Positions 21,481 through 33,142 of a DNA stretch of 64,000 nucleotides are shown one piece after another. The stretch is from Tetracentron sinense (taxonomy: Eukaryota > Streptophyta > Magnoliopsida > Trochodendrales > Trochodendraceae). The notes beneath the pieces were generated by a model. That model made no database searches, was not told the DNA's origin, and was given only the letters and a program-made list of their open reading frames with translations. The position numbers and the translations under genes are program-made. Position 1 is the stretch's first letter. Each line of letters starts with the position of its first letter. The stretch is from assembly GCA_015143295.1 (NCBI GenBank), contig CM026554.1, forward strand, positions 30,021,531 through 30,085,530. The letters run 5' to 3'.

Positions 21481-23007
21481 TGATCGGTGCTAAATGTTAT
21501 ACATAAAAGCACCTCAAACTTAACTTGCTAATCATTTAGAGTAATTATTTATTTTATTTTATGCTACTTGGTTGTTTATTCTTGTTTCAGGTTCATGCGA
21601 GTAAAAGAAGATAAAATGGAAGATTTACGAGCTTCAAAGACTCCAAAAATCTTAGAAAAGAGAAGAGTAAAAGAAAGAAGAAGAAAAGGGAGCGAAATCG
21701 CAAAAATTTACCCTGATAGATCGATTGGCCAAAAATCGCACTTCTATCAATAGAGGGGTAGTTTGGTAATTTTTATTAATCCAAAATTTATGAAAATTTT
21801 TGGGTAGATTCTAAATAACCTAAATGAGCTATGTTTAAAATTTCGGGTCAATACGATTAGAATTGAGCTCTCTAGAATTATTTGAAGTTCAGTGGCAAAA
21901 CTGTAAATAGGGTGAAATAGTATTCCGTGAATAGTGTTTCGTGAATAGTGTTTTAGTACTTCTAAACACTTTCCAACTCTATTATTGTCTTCTTAAAAGA
22001 GGGTTTAATCTTCATTCAACCCAAAAAGAGTATAGAGAGAGAAAAAGAAGAGTTAGACCTCAATTAGAACTCTTTATTCTACAAGAACTCTGTCTTTCTC
22101 TATAAAAAGAGAATTCCTAGCCATTATTATCATTAGAGAATTTTGTAAAGATTTTTAGATCTTAAGAAGAGAAGCTCTAGAGATCAAGGAAGCTATGAAG
22201 AGAAGTGCTGCAGCTTTGTTTATGAAGATGTTGCATTCCTCCCTCGCGATGAACTAATTTCCACTCTAGGGTTTCGATGAAACCCTAGCTAAGTAACTGT
22301 GTCCTTTATTTTGTTTTTATTTTGATTCTCTGTATTGTAAGACATTGATTGCATAATGAAAGGGTTGTTTTCAAACAACCGGATTTATTTTATTTATATT
22401 TGATTTCAATGGAATTCTCAACCTTGTCTTAGGTGTTATGAAATTGGAATTAAAATCACTTGTGTAAATTTTCGTTAGAATTTAAACATAGGTTTTATAT
22501 AATGGTTTTAAAATATCGAGAGATTAAATCCGAAGATATTTTATGCTAAAGGAAGACGAGTGATTACACAACCGTAGATTAGTGTGTATCATTCGTGCTA
22601 ACCGAAGATACGATTTGCTAAGGATATAATCCCTTGAACTTTTCTAGATTAGTTGAGAGGGGACGTGCTGTCACTCTAACTAGAATGTTTGCAATTTAAG
22701 AGGTTATGATAAATTCAAAATAGGGGTTGGTTATTAGGTTAGTGGTGGATTTGAAAACCCTACATTTTCTCTTCCAAAGGATTTAAAACCATTAGTTGAT
22801 AGTTTAATTTAGAAATTTCCTTTAATTAGTTTAATTAATTGTTTTCGTTAATCAAACAAAAATTCAATTACCTATTTTATTAGTTTAAAATTAATCTGAA
22901 TAAAAGGCAACGAAACCAGCGCAGTCCTCAGAGGAACAATACCTTTACTAGTACTATTCTACGGAATTATTACTAAGAAGGAATAATTTAAGATTGACTG
23001 ACGATCA
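21481..23007 (+). repeat. 5' LTR of the Athila-type element
   Basis: It begins TGATCGGTGC and ends GACGATCA. It contains a repeat of TTCGTGAATAGTGTT near 21923-21955, and a TTTAAAAG-type context before a purine-rich leader. Confidence 0.88.
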
Positions 23008-23012
23008 CTTTT

Positions 23013-23030
23013 TGGCGCCATTGCCGGGGA
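23013..23030 (+). other. Primer-binding site of the Athila-type element
   Basis: TGGCGCCATTGCCGGGGA follows the LTR by five bases. This form is known in Athila and related elements and is usually attributed to tRNA-Asp. Confidence 0.8.
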
Positions 23031-23288
23031 TTGCTGGAACGGTCTAGTTGTTAATTTGAAAGATTAAATTTAAATTAATCATTAAAAAAAAAATCCAAAA
23101 AATATTTTTCTTTTTATTTAATAGGAAATATTTGTGTTTTTAGGTACCAAATCGTTCAAACTGCAACGATTGAAAAAGCTTATTCAACATCGTGGAAAAC
23201 AGGAGAGTTCTGTAAGTATTTACTTTTTCAATAGATATTTTATTTCAATTTAGTGTCTGTCAAACATAAATTTTTTCCTTTAGGGTGT

Positions 23289-25943
23289 ATGCACGGTAGG
23301 AGGTCTTGTAATCCAGATTTATTCCCCCTTGATTCTGAGTTAGAGCGTACTGCTAGGTTTCTCAAGGCTTCTGCCTTATTCGAATCTAATTCTGAAGCGA
23401 GAGCTTCTACCATCTTTAAAGCAAACCTAGAAGCTATTCCTTTCCCTATCATGGCGGAAGAACACGACCCAATGAAATCCTTGAAGGAATATTTTACTCC
23501 TTCTACATATTCATCCCCTTCATGCATCCGGTTGCCGGACACTACGGCAACCCATTATGAAATTAAGTCTAGTTTTATTCAGATGATACCATCTTTTCAC
23601 GGAATTAATAATGAAGATCCCTACAAACATCTTGATGAATTTCACGAGATTTGCACAACTTTCAAGTTGCAGGGATTTTCTGATGATGCCCTTAGATTGC
23701 GGCTCTTCCCATTTTCTTTAAAAGACAAAGCCAAATATTGGCTTAATTCTTTAGAGCCAAATTCTATTACCACTTGGGCACAAATGCAGCAAGAATTTCT
23801 TATGAAATTCTTTCCCATAGGAAAAACAAACTTAATGAGGCGAACCATCACAAGCTTTGCTCCTGTTGATGGTGAGCTATTTCATGAAACTTGGGAGAGA
23901 TTCAAAGATCTTCTCCGTAAGTGTCCCCACCACTAAATTCCAAAGTGGCAGTTAGTCCAATCTTTCTATGATGGATTGCCTGCACTCAACCGTCAATTAG
24001 TTGATGTTTCTTGTGGAGGAACATTTATGATGAAAAATGAGAATCAGGCATGGGAGCTTTTTGAAAATCTTAGTGAAAACTCTCTCCACCATGCTTCAAA
24101 TAGCTGTTCTGAGAGACCTTCATCTTCATCAAATCTAAAGAGAGACATCTATGAAGTTGGTAATTCAATAGATGTTTCATCTAAAGTAGATGAATTGTCT
24201 CGAAAATTGGATAAACTAATGACTTCAGGGCCACCTTCCTACACACCTTCTCAACAAAATCCTAATCAGCAGGAGGTGTGTCCTATTTGTTCTAGCCCTG
24301 CACATTATGTTCAAGAGTGTCCATCAGTTGCTCAATTCCCGGATCTTGTCCAAGAGTATGTTAATGCTGTCTATATCGGTCCGGGTAATGATCCATATTC
24401 AAGTACTTATAACCCGGGATGGAGGAACCATCCTAATTTTTCATGGCAGCCACAAACTCAAGGGAATAATTTTCCCCCACCTCAAAGGCCATTCAGTAGA
24501 CCTTTTCAAGGTCAATCCAACTATCCTCCCCAACAACAGGAATTCCAACATCCTCCTCCTCCTTAAAGGAATCCATCTTTCGAGGAGAAAGTGTTGCAAG
24601 CTCTCAAAGGCTTAGAGGTTAATACCCAACTTCTACATTCCCATTCTCAATCTATCCAGAGAATTGAGTTTCAATTGGGGCAGTTAGCTAGTGTTGTATA
24701 CAAGAGAGAAGAAGGGAAGCTCCCAAGCCAACCGGTGAGCAACCCTAAGGGTGAAAATATGGTTGACAATGCTCAAAACAATGAAATTAATCGTGAGCAT
24801 GTTCTTGCCATTACCACCTTAAGGAGTGGGAAGGTAGTTGAAAATGAGGTTAGAGAGAAGAAAAGTGAGGAAAAAGAGTCCAATGTAGGCCAAACAAATT
24901 CTAAAGGAAAAAGGGCGAGTGTCTCTAAGAATGACCAAGGTTCTTCCCCATCTTTATCTAATCTGACTCCCCCGGAATCCTATGTACCAAAAGCTCCTTA
25001 CCCTCAGTGTTTAAAAGATTCCTCCCCTTTTGGGAAAAAAGAAACAAAAATTGATGAGATGATGGAGGTATTTAAACAAGTCAAAATCAACCTTCCTCTC
25101 ATAGATGCCATAAAGTAAAGTCCGGCGTATGTCAAATTTCTCAAGGATATGTGCACTCAAAAACGCAAATCAAGGACTCATGTGTCCAAGAACATCTTTC
25201 TCACCGAGCAAGTGAGCTCCATTATCCAACACAACACTCTTCCAAAATTTAAGGACCCCGGTGCTCCTACAATTTCGTGTATCATTGGAGATCACTCCAT
25301 TGACCGAGCACTCCTTGATTTAGGAGCTAGTGTTAATATTTTACCTTTCTCGGTGTATGAGAAACTTGGCTTAGGAGAGATTCGCCCCACATCCGTTATA
25401 TTACAATTAGCGGATAGATCCATGAAAAAGCCTCATGAGATAGTTGAAGATGTTCTGATTAAAGTTGACAAATTTTTCTTCCCTGTCGACTTTCTTGTCC
25501 TTGACATGGAACCTGTGCACAATTCAAAAAGCCAAATTCCAGTCATCCTAGGTCGTCATTTCCTGGCCACTGCTAATGCTGGCATAAACTGTAGGACTGG
25601 GGTGATGAAGGTGTCATTTGGTAACATGAAAATTCGGTTCAATGTCTTCACTACCCCCGAACAACAATCGAATGGGGAAGATTGCTTCCTGGTTGATAAA
25701 CTTGATAAGATAGTTGAGGATGTCCCTACTTATGTTTTAATTGATAATCTTTTGGAGGCATCACTCATTCATCTTAAACCCCCGGATCCCATCATAGAAA
25801 AATCCATAGGGTATGGTCATTCTTTGCTTAATCTCACTCATCTTAAACCCCCGGATCCCATCATAGAAAAATTCATAGGGTATGGTCATTCTTTGCTTAA
25901 TCTCACTCATCTAAAAGGTTTTCCATTGGAAAACATAAAGTGA
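23289..25943 (+). pseudogene. Athila gag-protease polyprotein with three stop codons
   Basis: The first ATG is at 23289 (MHGRRSCNPDLF). One frame runs throughout, broken by TAA at 23934, 24564 and 25116. Order of parts: capsid core with RLFPFSLKDKAKYWLNSLEP, ITTWAQMQQEFLMKFFPIGK and WERFKDLLRKCPHH (about 23690-23933); a zinc-knuckle-like CPICSSPAHYVQEC (about 24281); the Athila-typical NPGWRNHPNFSW; and an aspartic protease with ALLDLGASVNILP (about 25311) and the second motif ILGRHFLATANAG (about 25548). The protease ends in a tail with a 69-bp in-frame duplication. It would package and process Athila particles but is inactive as it stands. The RT part normally fused downstream is absent. 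Confidence 0.85.
25770..25907 (+). repeat. Two 69-bp in-frame tandem copies in the protease tail
   Basis: 25770-25838 and 25839-25907 each encode HLKPPDPIIEKSIGYGHSLL plus NLT; the second has F for S. The 23-codon unit keeps the frame. Confidence 0.9.
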
Positions 25944-27880
25944 GAGTCAAGCATAAAATTGCAAACTTCCAAAGGCGTAGGAAATCACTTTTTCTGACCC
26001 TGATGGACGTGTGCTCAAGGCTAAGGCCCAATATTCCGTCTACTTAGACGGTTGAATGATTTTTGAGATTTTCTAGCTGAAGTCGTAAAACTTAGCGCTT
26101 GTGGGAGGCAACCCATTGATTTTGTAGTGTCTTTTATTTTTTTTTAGAATTAGATTCTAAGTTTGGGGTGGATTAGTATCCACCAAATTTTTTAGAGTCA
26201 GTAGGGTGGATTTTATATCCCCCTACTCATTTAGAGAGTCAGTCCCCTATTTATTTATTTATTTATTTTTTTTAGAGTCAATGGGGTGGATTTTACATCC
26301 CCTCCTCTTTTAGAGAGTCATTTTAGGGAGAATTTCATATTTCCCTACCTTTTTTGAGTCTTTTTAGGGTAAATTTCACGTCCCTAGTTTTATCCATTGT
26401 TATAACTTCAGATGCTTCTTATTTTCTGTTCTATTTATTGGCATCTATTATTTTATTGTGTGGATCTTTCTTGGTTTGTACTAACCCTGTAGGTATTTTT
26501 TGGACGAAGTTTGGGGTGGTTTCTCTTCATTCTTGATTTCTTTTCATCATGGTTTGCATTTCACGATTCAGGTATTATTGTTCTAATCCTTTTTTTTTAC
26601 TTTATTTTTATTTTTATATTGAGGACAATGTAAAGTTTAAGTTTGGGGTTGGGAAATAATAGGCTACACTATTATTTTTGATGATTGTGCAACCATGACT
26701 AGGATAAGACATGCAAAAACACTGAAATTTTTTCGATTGTTTTATTCTGAAAATTTGAAAGATTATAATGTGTATCGGATAATCCAAATTTTATTGATAG
26801 GGTTGAATTTGAGAACACATAATCCCAAATACACACTGTTTGTAACTGTTCTTAACCTTACAAAAGCTGAATTTTTTTAAAGTCATGAATATACTTTGAA
26901 ATTTGCACGAGCACACTAAAATATTGTTTAGTGGGGTTTAGAACCAAACTAATTGATATTGATTTTGTTAACTCATAAGAATTGGATGATCTAGAAATTG
27001 AACACCAACTTTGGCTAAAAAGAAAAATTGATAGAAGAATGGGTTACCTGACCAAGTTTTACACTTAGTAACCGGGTCTCTTGCCTCACTAAGCATAGAG
27101 AGTTCGCCTCGAACTGTGTGATTTTTGGAATGGATAAAATAACCTAGTGTGACTAGTTTGAGTTCGTAGCCTAGTTAACTCGAGTAATTAAGTCCTTAGA
27201 GGTGTCTTGACACCTGATGCCCTAAAACCATCTGGTTTGGGAGTCACCGGCCTAACACTTGCTACATGGGTTTTCTAGAATGCTTAATGGACTTAGATTT
27301 TGCACAGTCACACTTATAAAAAAAAAAAAATAATTTTTGAATGAAAGCCTTGAAGTTGGTAGTTTAAATTTAAAGAAAATTCAATGATAAATAAGAAGAT
27401 AGAAAAACTGTTGAAAAGTAAGGTTGATATCACACATTCAATTGTTTGTCACATCACACATCAAAGAAAATTCTGACAAATCTTTCAAAAGCTAATTTTT
27501 TTTTAAAAATAGTTAAGAATGGTGTGAAATTGAGAATGTGGAGAATTGAAAATTCAATCTTGTTAATAATTTATGGATTATCTTGTATGCATTGTGATTC
27601 TGAAATTTTTTTTGAATATGATTCAATCACTGTTGAAAATTGCATGTTTTACTTGAATATATTGCACAGTTACAGGGTAGTATAGATGTTTGTAGGTGTC
27701 ATCACTGTAAACCTTCACGAGACTTCACTCGTCCTCTAGGGCCACCTAGGGGTTTAAAAGGCTTGTTGCATATGTAAAATGCAACCGGGGATCTCACGAA
27801 AGGGGATGTAGGTTTAGTTTAGTTTAATTTTATTTTATTTTTCATTGCTCGAGGACTAGAAATGTCTAAGTTTGGGGTTG
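25944..27880 (+). other. Non-coding 3' region of the Athila-type element
   Basis: No RT, RNase H or integrase motif is readable. GCTTGTGGGAGGCAACCCA (26099-26117) is a motif I associate with the region after pol in Athila-like elements. AAGTTTGGGGT occurs four times (26159, 26507, 26639, 27868), the last directly before the 3' LTR, where it acts as polypurine tract. Between 26160 and 26390 the phrase GGGTGGATTTTA.ATCCCC recurs three times. Confidence 0.6.
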
Positions 27881-29407
27881 TGACCGGTGCTAAATGTTAT
27901 ACATAAAAGCACCTCAAACTTAACTTGCTAATCATTTAGAGTAATTATTTATATTATTTTATGCTATTTGGTTGTTTATTCTTGTTTCAGGTTCATGCGA
28001 GGAAAAGAAGATAAAATGGAAGATTTACAAGCTTCAAAGACTCCAAAAATATCAGAAAAGAGAAGAGTAAAAGAAAGGAGAAGAAAAGAGAGCGAAATCG
28101 CAGAACTCTACCCTGATAGATCGATTGGCCAAAAATCGCACTTCTATCAATAGAGGGGTAGTTTGGTAATTTTTTTTCATCCAAAATTTATGAAACTTTT
28201 TGGGTAGATTCTAAATGACCTAAAGGAGCTATGTTTAAAATTTCGGGTCAATCCGATAAGAATTGAGCTCTCTAGAATTATTTGAAGTTCAGTGGCAAAA
28301 CTATAAATAGGGTGAAATAATATTTCGTGAATAGTATTTCGTGAATAGTGTTTTAGTACTTCTAAACACTTTCCAACTCTATTATTGTCTTTTTAAAAGA
28401 TGGTTTAATCCTCATTCAACCCAAAAAGAGTATAGAGAGAGAAAAAGAAGAGTTAGACCTCAATTAGAACTCCTTATTTTACAAGAACTCTGTCTTTCTC
28501 TATAAAAAGAGAATTTCTAGCCATTATCATCATTAGAGAATTTTGTAGAGATTTTTAGATCTGAAGAAGAGAAGCTCTGGAGATCAAGGAAGCTATGAAG
28601 AGAAGTGCTGCAGCTTTGTTTATGAAGATGTTGCATTCCTCCCTCGCGATGAGCTAATTTCCACTCTAGGGTTTCGAAGAAACCTTAGCCAAGTAACTGT
28701 GTCCTTTATTTTGTTTTTATTTTGATTCTCTGTATTGTAAGACATTGATTGTATAATGAGAGGGTTGTTTTCAAACAACCGGATTTATTTTATTTATATT
28801 TGATTTCAATGGAATTCTCAACCTTGTTTTAGGTATTATGAAATTGGAATTAAAATCACTTGTGTTAATTTTCGTTAGAATTTAAACATAGGTTTTATGC
28901 AATGGTTTTAAAATATCGAGAGATTAAATCCGAAGATATTTTATGCTAAGGGAAGACGAGTGATTACACAATCGTAGATTAGTGTATATCATTCGTGCTA
29001 ACCGAAGATACGATATGCTAAGGATATAATCCCTTGAACTTTTCTAGATTAGTTGAGAGGGGACGTGCTGTCACTCTAACTAGAATGTTTGCAATTTAAG
29101 AGGTTATGATAAATTCAAAATAGAGGCTGGTTATTAGGTTAGTGGTGGATTTGAAAACCCTAGATTTTCTCTTCCAAAGGATTTAAAAACATTAGTTGAT
29201 AGTTTAATTTAGAAATTTCCTTTAATTAGTTTAATTAATTGTTTTAGTTAATCAAACAAAAATTCAATTACCTATTTTATTAGTTTAAAATTAATCTGAA
29301 TAAAAGGCAACGAAACCAGCACAATCCTCAGAGGAACGATACCCTTACTAATACTATTCTACGGAATTATTACTAAGAAGGAATAATTTAAATTTGACTG
29401 ACGATTA
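27881..29407 (+). repeat. 3' LTR of the Athila-type element
   Basis: This 1,527-bp partner of 21481-23007 begins TGACCGGTGC, ends GACGATTA, and is followed by ATCCG. Confidence 0.88.
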
Positions 29408-29412
29408 ATCCG

Positions 29413-30268
29413 CTTATAGATACTTAACTCTATCTTTAGGGGGTGTTATGGAACCTCTAGTTTAGAGGGCATTGTAGAATGTGTTAAGGTCTATGACGCT
29501 ATTGTGGACTTTTATCATAAACTTACAAATAGACAGAAATTGTAAATGAGTCATTTCCTTAACATGTGATTGATACTTGGAATGAATAATGCTTAGGACG
29601 AACCTAGTCATGGCATCCTAAGGTAGATTGTTATCTCCATCTTGCTGAGCTGTAAAAATAGTATAAAATTAACTATAAGATCGTATCCTAACCAAAAATA
29701 TATGATGTAATACATTTCTAACCAACATGAGAACCTCTCTTGGAAATCTTATAAATAGGGAAGTGCTGTTTCTTATTCCCATAATTTTCTCTCTGGCTAC
29801 TAGCAATAGCATAAGTCTATCCATACGGTTGGGGATATCCGATTTAGCAGACAATTTGGACGACCTTCAACCCGTCGATTTTCTATCATCAATAACCTAT
29901 TATTAATAGTATAACTCGTTGGTATGGCCGACGAGTTAATGTCTGTGGCCGGTGAACCAAGTTCATCTGAATCTGGGCACCCTAATGCTGACAAGACCAA
30001 ATCAAATGGAGCATGTCCTAGCGAGACTACTCACCCAATCTAACAACGTATCCCTTTGCTTACATAATTAATTGCAATTACCTCTCATCACAATAGATCG
30101 ATGATGCGGTCAATGGAAAATCTGGCATGACAAAAAATTGGGATACACACTTATTTTGGATTCATAGGTCAGTCATCTATTAGGTCTAAAATGCTAGAGG
30201 TAAAACTTGGCTTTCAGGTTGCTGGTTGGTTCAAGATTTATCCAGTGTTTTTGTGGTCAAATGCTAAG
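29413..30268 (+). other. Intervening DNA with a TATA box and a 39-codon ORF of unknown nature
   Basis: TTATAAATA at 29749-29757 is followed about 170 bp later by an ATG at 29924 opening MADELMSVAGEPSSSESGHP and stopping at 30043. The Ser-rich N-terminus after a promoter could be the start of a retroelement gag, but nothing after the stop supports this. I do not claim a gene. The downstream part is interrupted by the hAT element at 30277. Confidence 0.3.
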
Positions 30269-30276
30269 GTGGTGGT

Positions 30277-31485
30277 TAGGGATGGCAACGGGGCGGAGCG
30301 CCCCCAACCCTACCCCACCCCTAATGAAAAAACCATCACCCCATCCCCGTTCCAAACCCAGGGTGGGCTTTTCCAAAAGACCCCATCCCCGATTATTAAT
30401 TGACTCTCTAGCCCATCCCCACCCCGTCACTTACCGGGTCGGGTCGTTCTCGTCCCCGCCCCGTCCACTCCTCTAAAGGAATAAAAGACCTAAACAAACA
30501 CTTCAATCATTAGTCCATTTTCTATCATAAAAGAAAACACTTAGTCATCAGGTATCAAAATAATGATATAACAATAATGAAGAACAACAAATCACTAAAA
30601 GTGATGAGGGCTGTGTAGTTAAAAAATCTCAAACTAAAGGGTATCAAGCTTGAAGAAGGCATGCATCAAGCCATCTACAGTTAGGTCTATCTAAGAGGCA
30701 AATCGTCAAATAGTTGTGTAGCAATACAACACATCTTCTACAATGACTAGCAGAGAGACAAATATGGTAACAGTTAAATGACATCCTTCTAGATGCTGCC
30801 TTGAATAACTACTATTCCACTTTGTAATATATTTCTAAAGATCAAGGTTAGGCGAACAAATAATAGAGTCTAAGTAGCATAAGCTTAAAGTAACATTCAG
30901 GGAAGCTGGATGAGTTGGAGAGTAGCTTTTCTGAACAAAATGAGAGGTTTACACTTGATTTGACAAAGAAAAACAATACAAACAACAGATTCACTTCATT
31001 CTCTCAAACAAATTTCATTCGAGCATGACAATCATGTGGTTGTAAAAGGCCCACAATCGCGTGGTTGAACTGGAGGCTTTCAGGACAGAAAACTTCATTG
31101 ATGAAAGAAGTGGCCGGAGATGCGCAACGAGGAAGACGATTGGAGACGGTGCCGAGGGAGGTGAGCGATGATGGTAGTGAGGGAGGAGAGTTGTGACGGC
31201 GACAGGGAAGGGAAGTGAGTTGAGGGTCGAGACTCGAGCATGAGCACTAATCCTAAACCCCACCTTATTTATAGCTAGTGGTACCAATGTTATTTTAAAA
31301 TTAATAAAGAGGTAAAACTGTAATTGAACATTATAATCGGGGTGGATCAGCCTAAATCCATCCCCAGCCCGAACCCAAGTCGGGTTTAATCATTCCTTCC
31401 CAAACCTTCCCTTCCCTAGAGCTCTCCAAACCCGTCCACTTAAGAGCGGGGCGGGGCTGAATAATCTGACCCATTTCCATCCCTA
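30277..31485. mobile_element. Non-autonomous hAT element, 1.2 kb
   Basis: Terminal inverted repeats are TAGGGATGGCAACGGG (left) and the complement of TAGGGATGGAAATGGG (right), flanked by a perfect 8-bp duplication GTGGTGGT (30269-30276 and 31486-31493), typical of hAT. Both subterminal regions are rich in CCCATCCCC / GGGGCGGG. No transposase is readable; the interior is AT-rich except for a GC-rich patch (31090-31250). Confidence 0.85.
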
Positions 31486-31572
31486 GTGGTGGTGCAATAT
31501 TTTGAATAAGGATGGTGTCTCTTGGGTACATATTTAGTAATATTATAGCTTATTTTAATACCACTGTTAGAG

Positions 31573-31745
31573 GGAACCAAATCGTTTGTCTTCCTTGGGT
31601 TCTTTCTTATGGCTTAAATGTTTGAAGGTAGGATCTCTTGTACAACTCTTTACAGTTGTTCAATCTATACAAAAGAAAAGATCCTGGTCTTTAAATACTC
31701 AAGTCCATAGGAAGAACCCAGGGAAGAACACTTTGGATTTGCTTC
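31573..31745. mobile_element. Hairpin MITE
   Basis: The left arm (AACCAAATCGTTTGTCTTCC..GGGTTCTT..TATGG) pairs imperfectly over about 75 bp with the right arm (CCATAGGAAGAACCCAGGG..). The start GAACCAAAT is shared with the next hairpin at 31781, so the two are related copies. I could not fix the target-site duplication. Confidence 0.5.
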
Positions 31746-31780
31746 ATTATTAGAGGCCTAGCTAGGGCAAATTTCGATGT

Positions 31781-31897
31781 GAACCAAATTGTCTGTTTTA
31801 TTCCTCGTGGCCTTGAGTGTTAAAAGGTCAGGATTTCTTGCCTTGTACATATATAACAATTGTAAATGACTGTTAATACTCAAGGCCACAGACATAT
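31781..31897. mobile_element. Second, related hairpin MITE
   Basis: The arms TGGCCTTGAGTGTTA (about 31809) and TAATACTCAAGGCCA (about 31874) pair, with GTCTG at 31791 and CAGAC at 31889 continuing the stem. It starts GAACCAAATT like its neighbour. Confidence 0.45.
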
Positions 31898-31899
31898 GA

Positions 31900-33137
31900 T
31901 TTTCTTTCGTACATATTAATCGTCAGTCCTATGTCTCTCGACATCATGTTATACAAGTGCACCTTATAGCAAAGAGACTATGATTGAGGAGGTGACTGAT
32001 TGTTACTTCTATTTTGTAAATGTCCATTTTTAGTCATTCGGCGTCTACTCCTGCCTTCTCTAAGGCAATAAATTCCATTTACATAATGGACAGAGCTATA
32101 CATGTCTACTTGGATGATTTCCAAGATACCACTCCTCCTCCTAAAATGAATATATATCCACTAATAGATTTAGTCTCCTTTGAATATGAGATCTAGTTAG
32201 CATACCACAGGATATCCTACAAAAAGGTAAGCCAAAATCTATTATTCCTTTAAGATATTAAGGACCCTAATTAAGGCAGTTCAATGGTCTAGACCAGGGT
32301 TATGAGTATATCTACCCAACCTCAATGCTGCATGTGCAATATCAAGTCTGTTGAACAAACTATCTATGACTCTAGATTATTCTAATTGTGATACAATATC
32401 ACTCACATTCTTGCTTAAATATGAAATTGAGTCATAAGGTGTTTTTATAGCACAACACTCAAATTGATTAAGTTTCTTAAGATATTTTTCTACATTATTG
32501 GACTGAGATAATATAAGACCATTTGATATCATGTCTTAAAAATTTTAATTCCCAAAATTACATCGGCTTCTCCCATATCTTTCATCTCAAAATGAGTAGA
32601 TAGGAATTTCTATGTTGAATTAATACTTTTCAAATTGGTTCCCAAGATTAACATATCATCTACACATAAAGATATGATTATATCACTTATATCTGTAAAC
32701 AACATCGCCATTTGTTAATAAGACTCTACCAAAATTTTTATTCCATTGCCTAGGTGATTGTTTCAATCCATATCAAGACTTTGTAAGTTTAAATTGATGT
32801 ATAATATAGATTTGGTTGATTCATATAGATTTATTCTTCTAATTCACCATTCAAAAATGCAGTTTTAACATTCAATTGATGTATAATCATATTATGAATT
32901 GATGTAGTCACTATTAGGACTCTAATAGTAGATATTTTTATTGCTAGAGAACAAGTATCGGAGAAGTCTACACCTTCCTTTTGTTTGTAGCCTTTAGCTA
33001 CTGATTTAGTTTGAAATTTATCTACATAACCATCTGTTTTTAATTTTTTTCTTAAAATTCACTTGCAACCATTAGTTTTGGAGCCCGGAGGAAGATTTGA
33101 CTAACTTCCAAGTTTGATTAATCATATTTGACTCATG
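31900..33137 (-). pseudogene. Ty1/copia reverse transcriptase/RNase H remnant (unit 2, left half)
   Basis: On the minus strand, from 33110 leftward, NLPPGSKTNGCKW, then VKTAFLNGELEE (about 32850) and CVDDMLILG (about 32660) are the ordered RT motifs of copia, the last being the catalytic YVDD box with Tyr changed to Cys. Broken RNase H-like sequence follows to about 31900. Stops and frame changes are frequent. It is the continuation of 50194-51360; the two halves were separated by the Ogre-like insertion between 33142 and 50189. Confidence 0.78.
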
Positions 33138-33142
33138 TTCTT

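Larger units (their letters stand above)
21481..29407 (+). mobile_element. Athila-type Ty3/gypsy element with gag and protease but no RT or integrase
   Basis: It has two LTRs of exactly equal length (1,527 bp) and a perfect 5-bp target duplication ATCCG (21476-21480 and 29408-29412). The 5' LTR ends CA; the 3' one has changed to TA. The primer-binding site is TGGCGCCATTGCCGGGGA. Gag and aspartic protease share one frame broken by three stops. The 2 kb after the protease has no RT, RNase H or integrase. The LTRs differ by only a few percent by eye, so insertion was fairly recent. It must have moved using proteins from a full Athila relative. Confidence 0.88.

Noticed and set aside
21568..21753. 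A conserved basic 61-codon ORF (also at 27968)
   Set aside because: It is in both LTR copies and opens without ATG; similarity is due to LTR duplication only.
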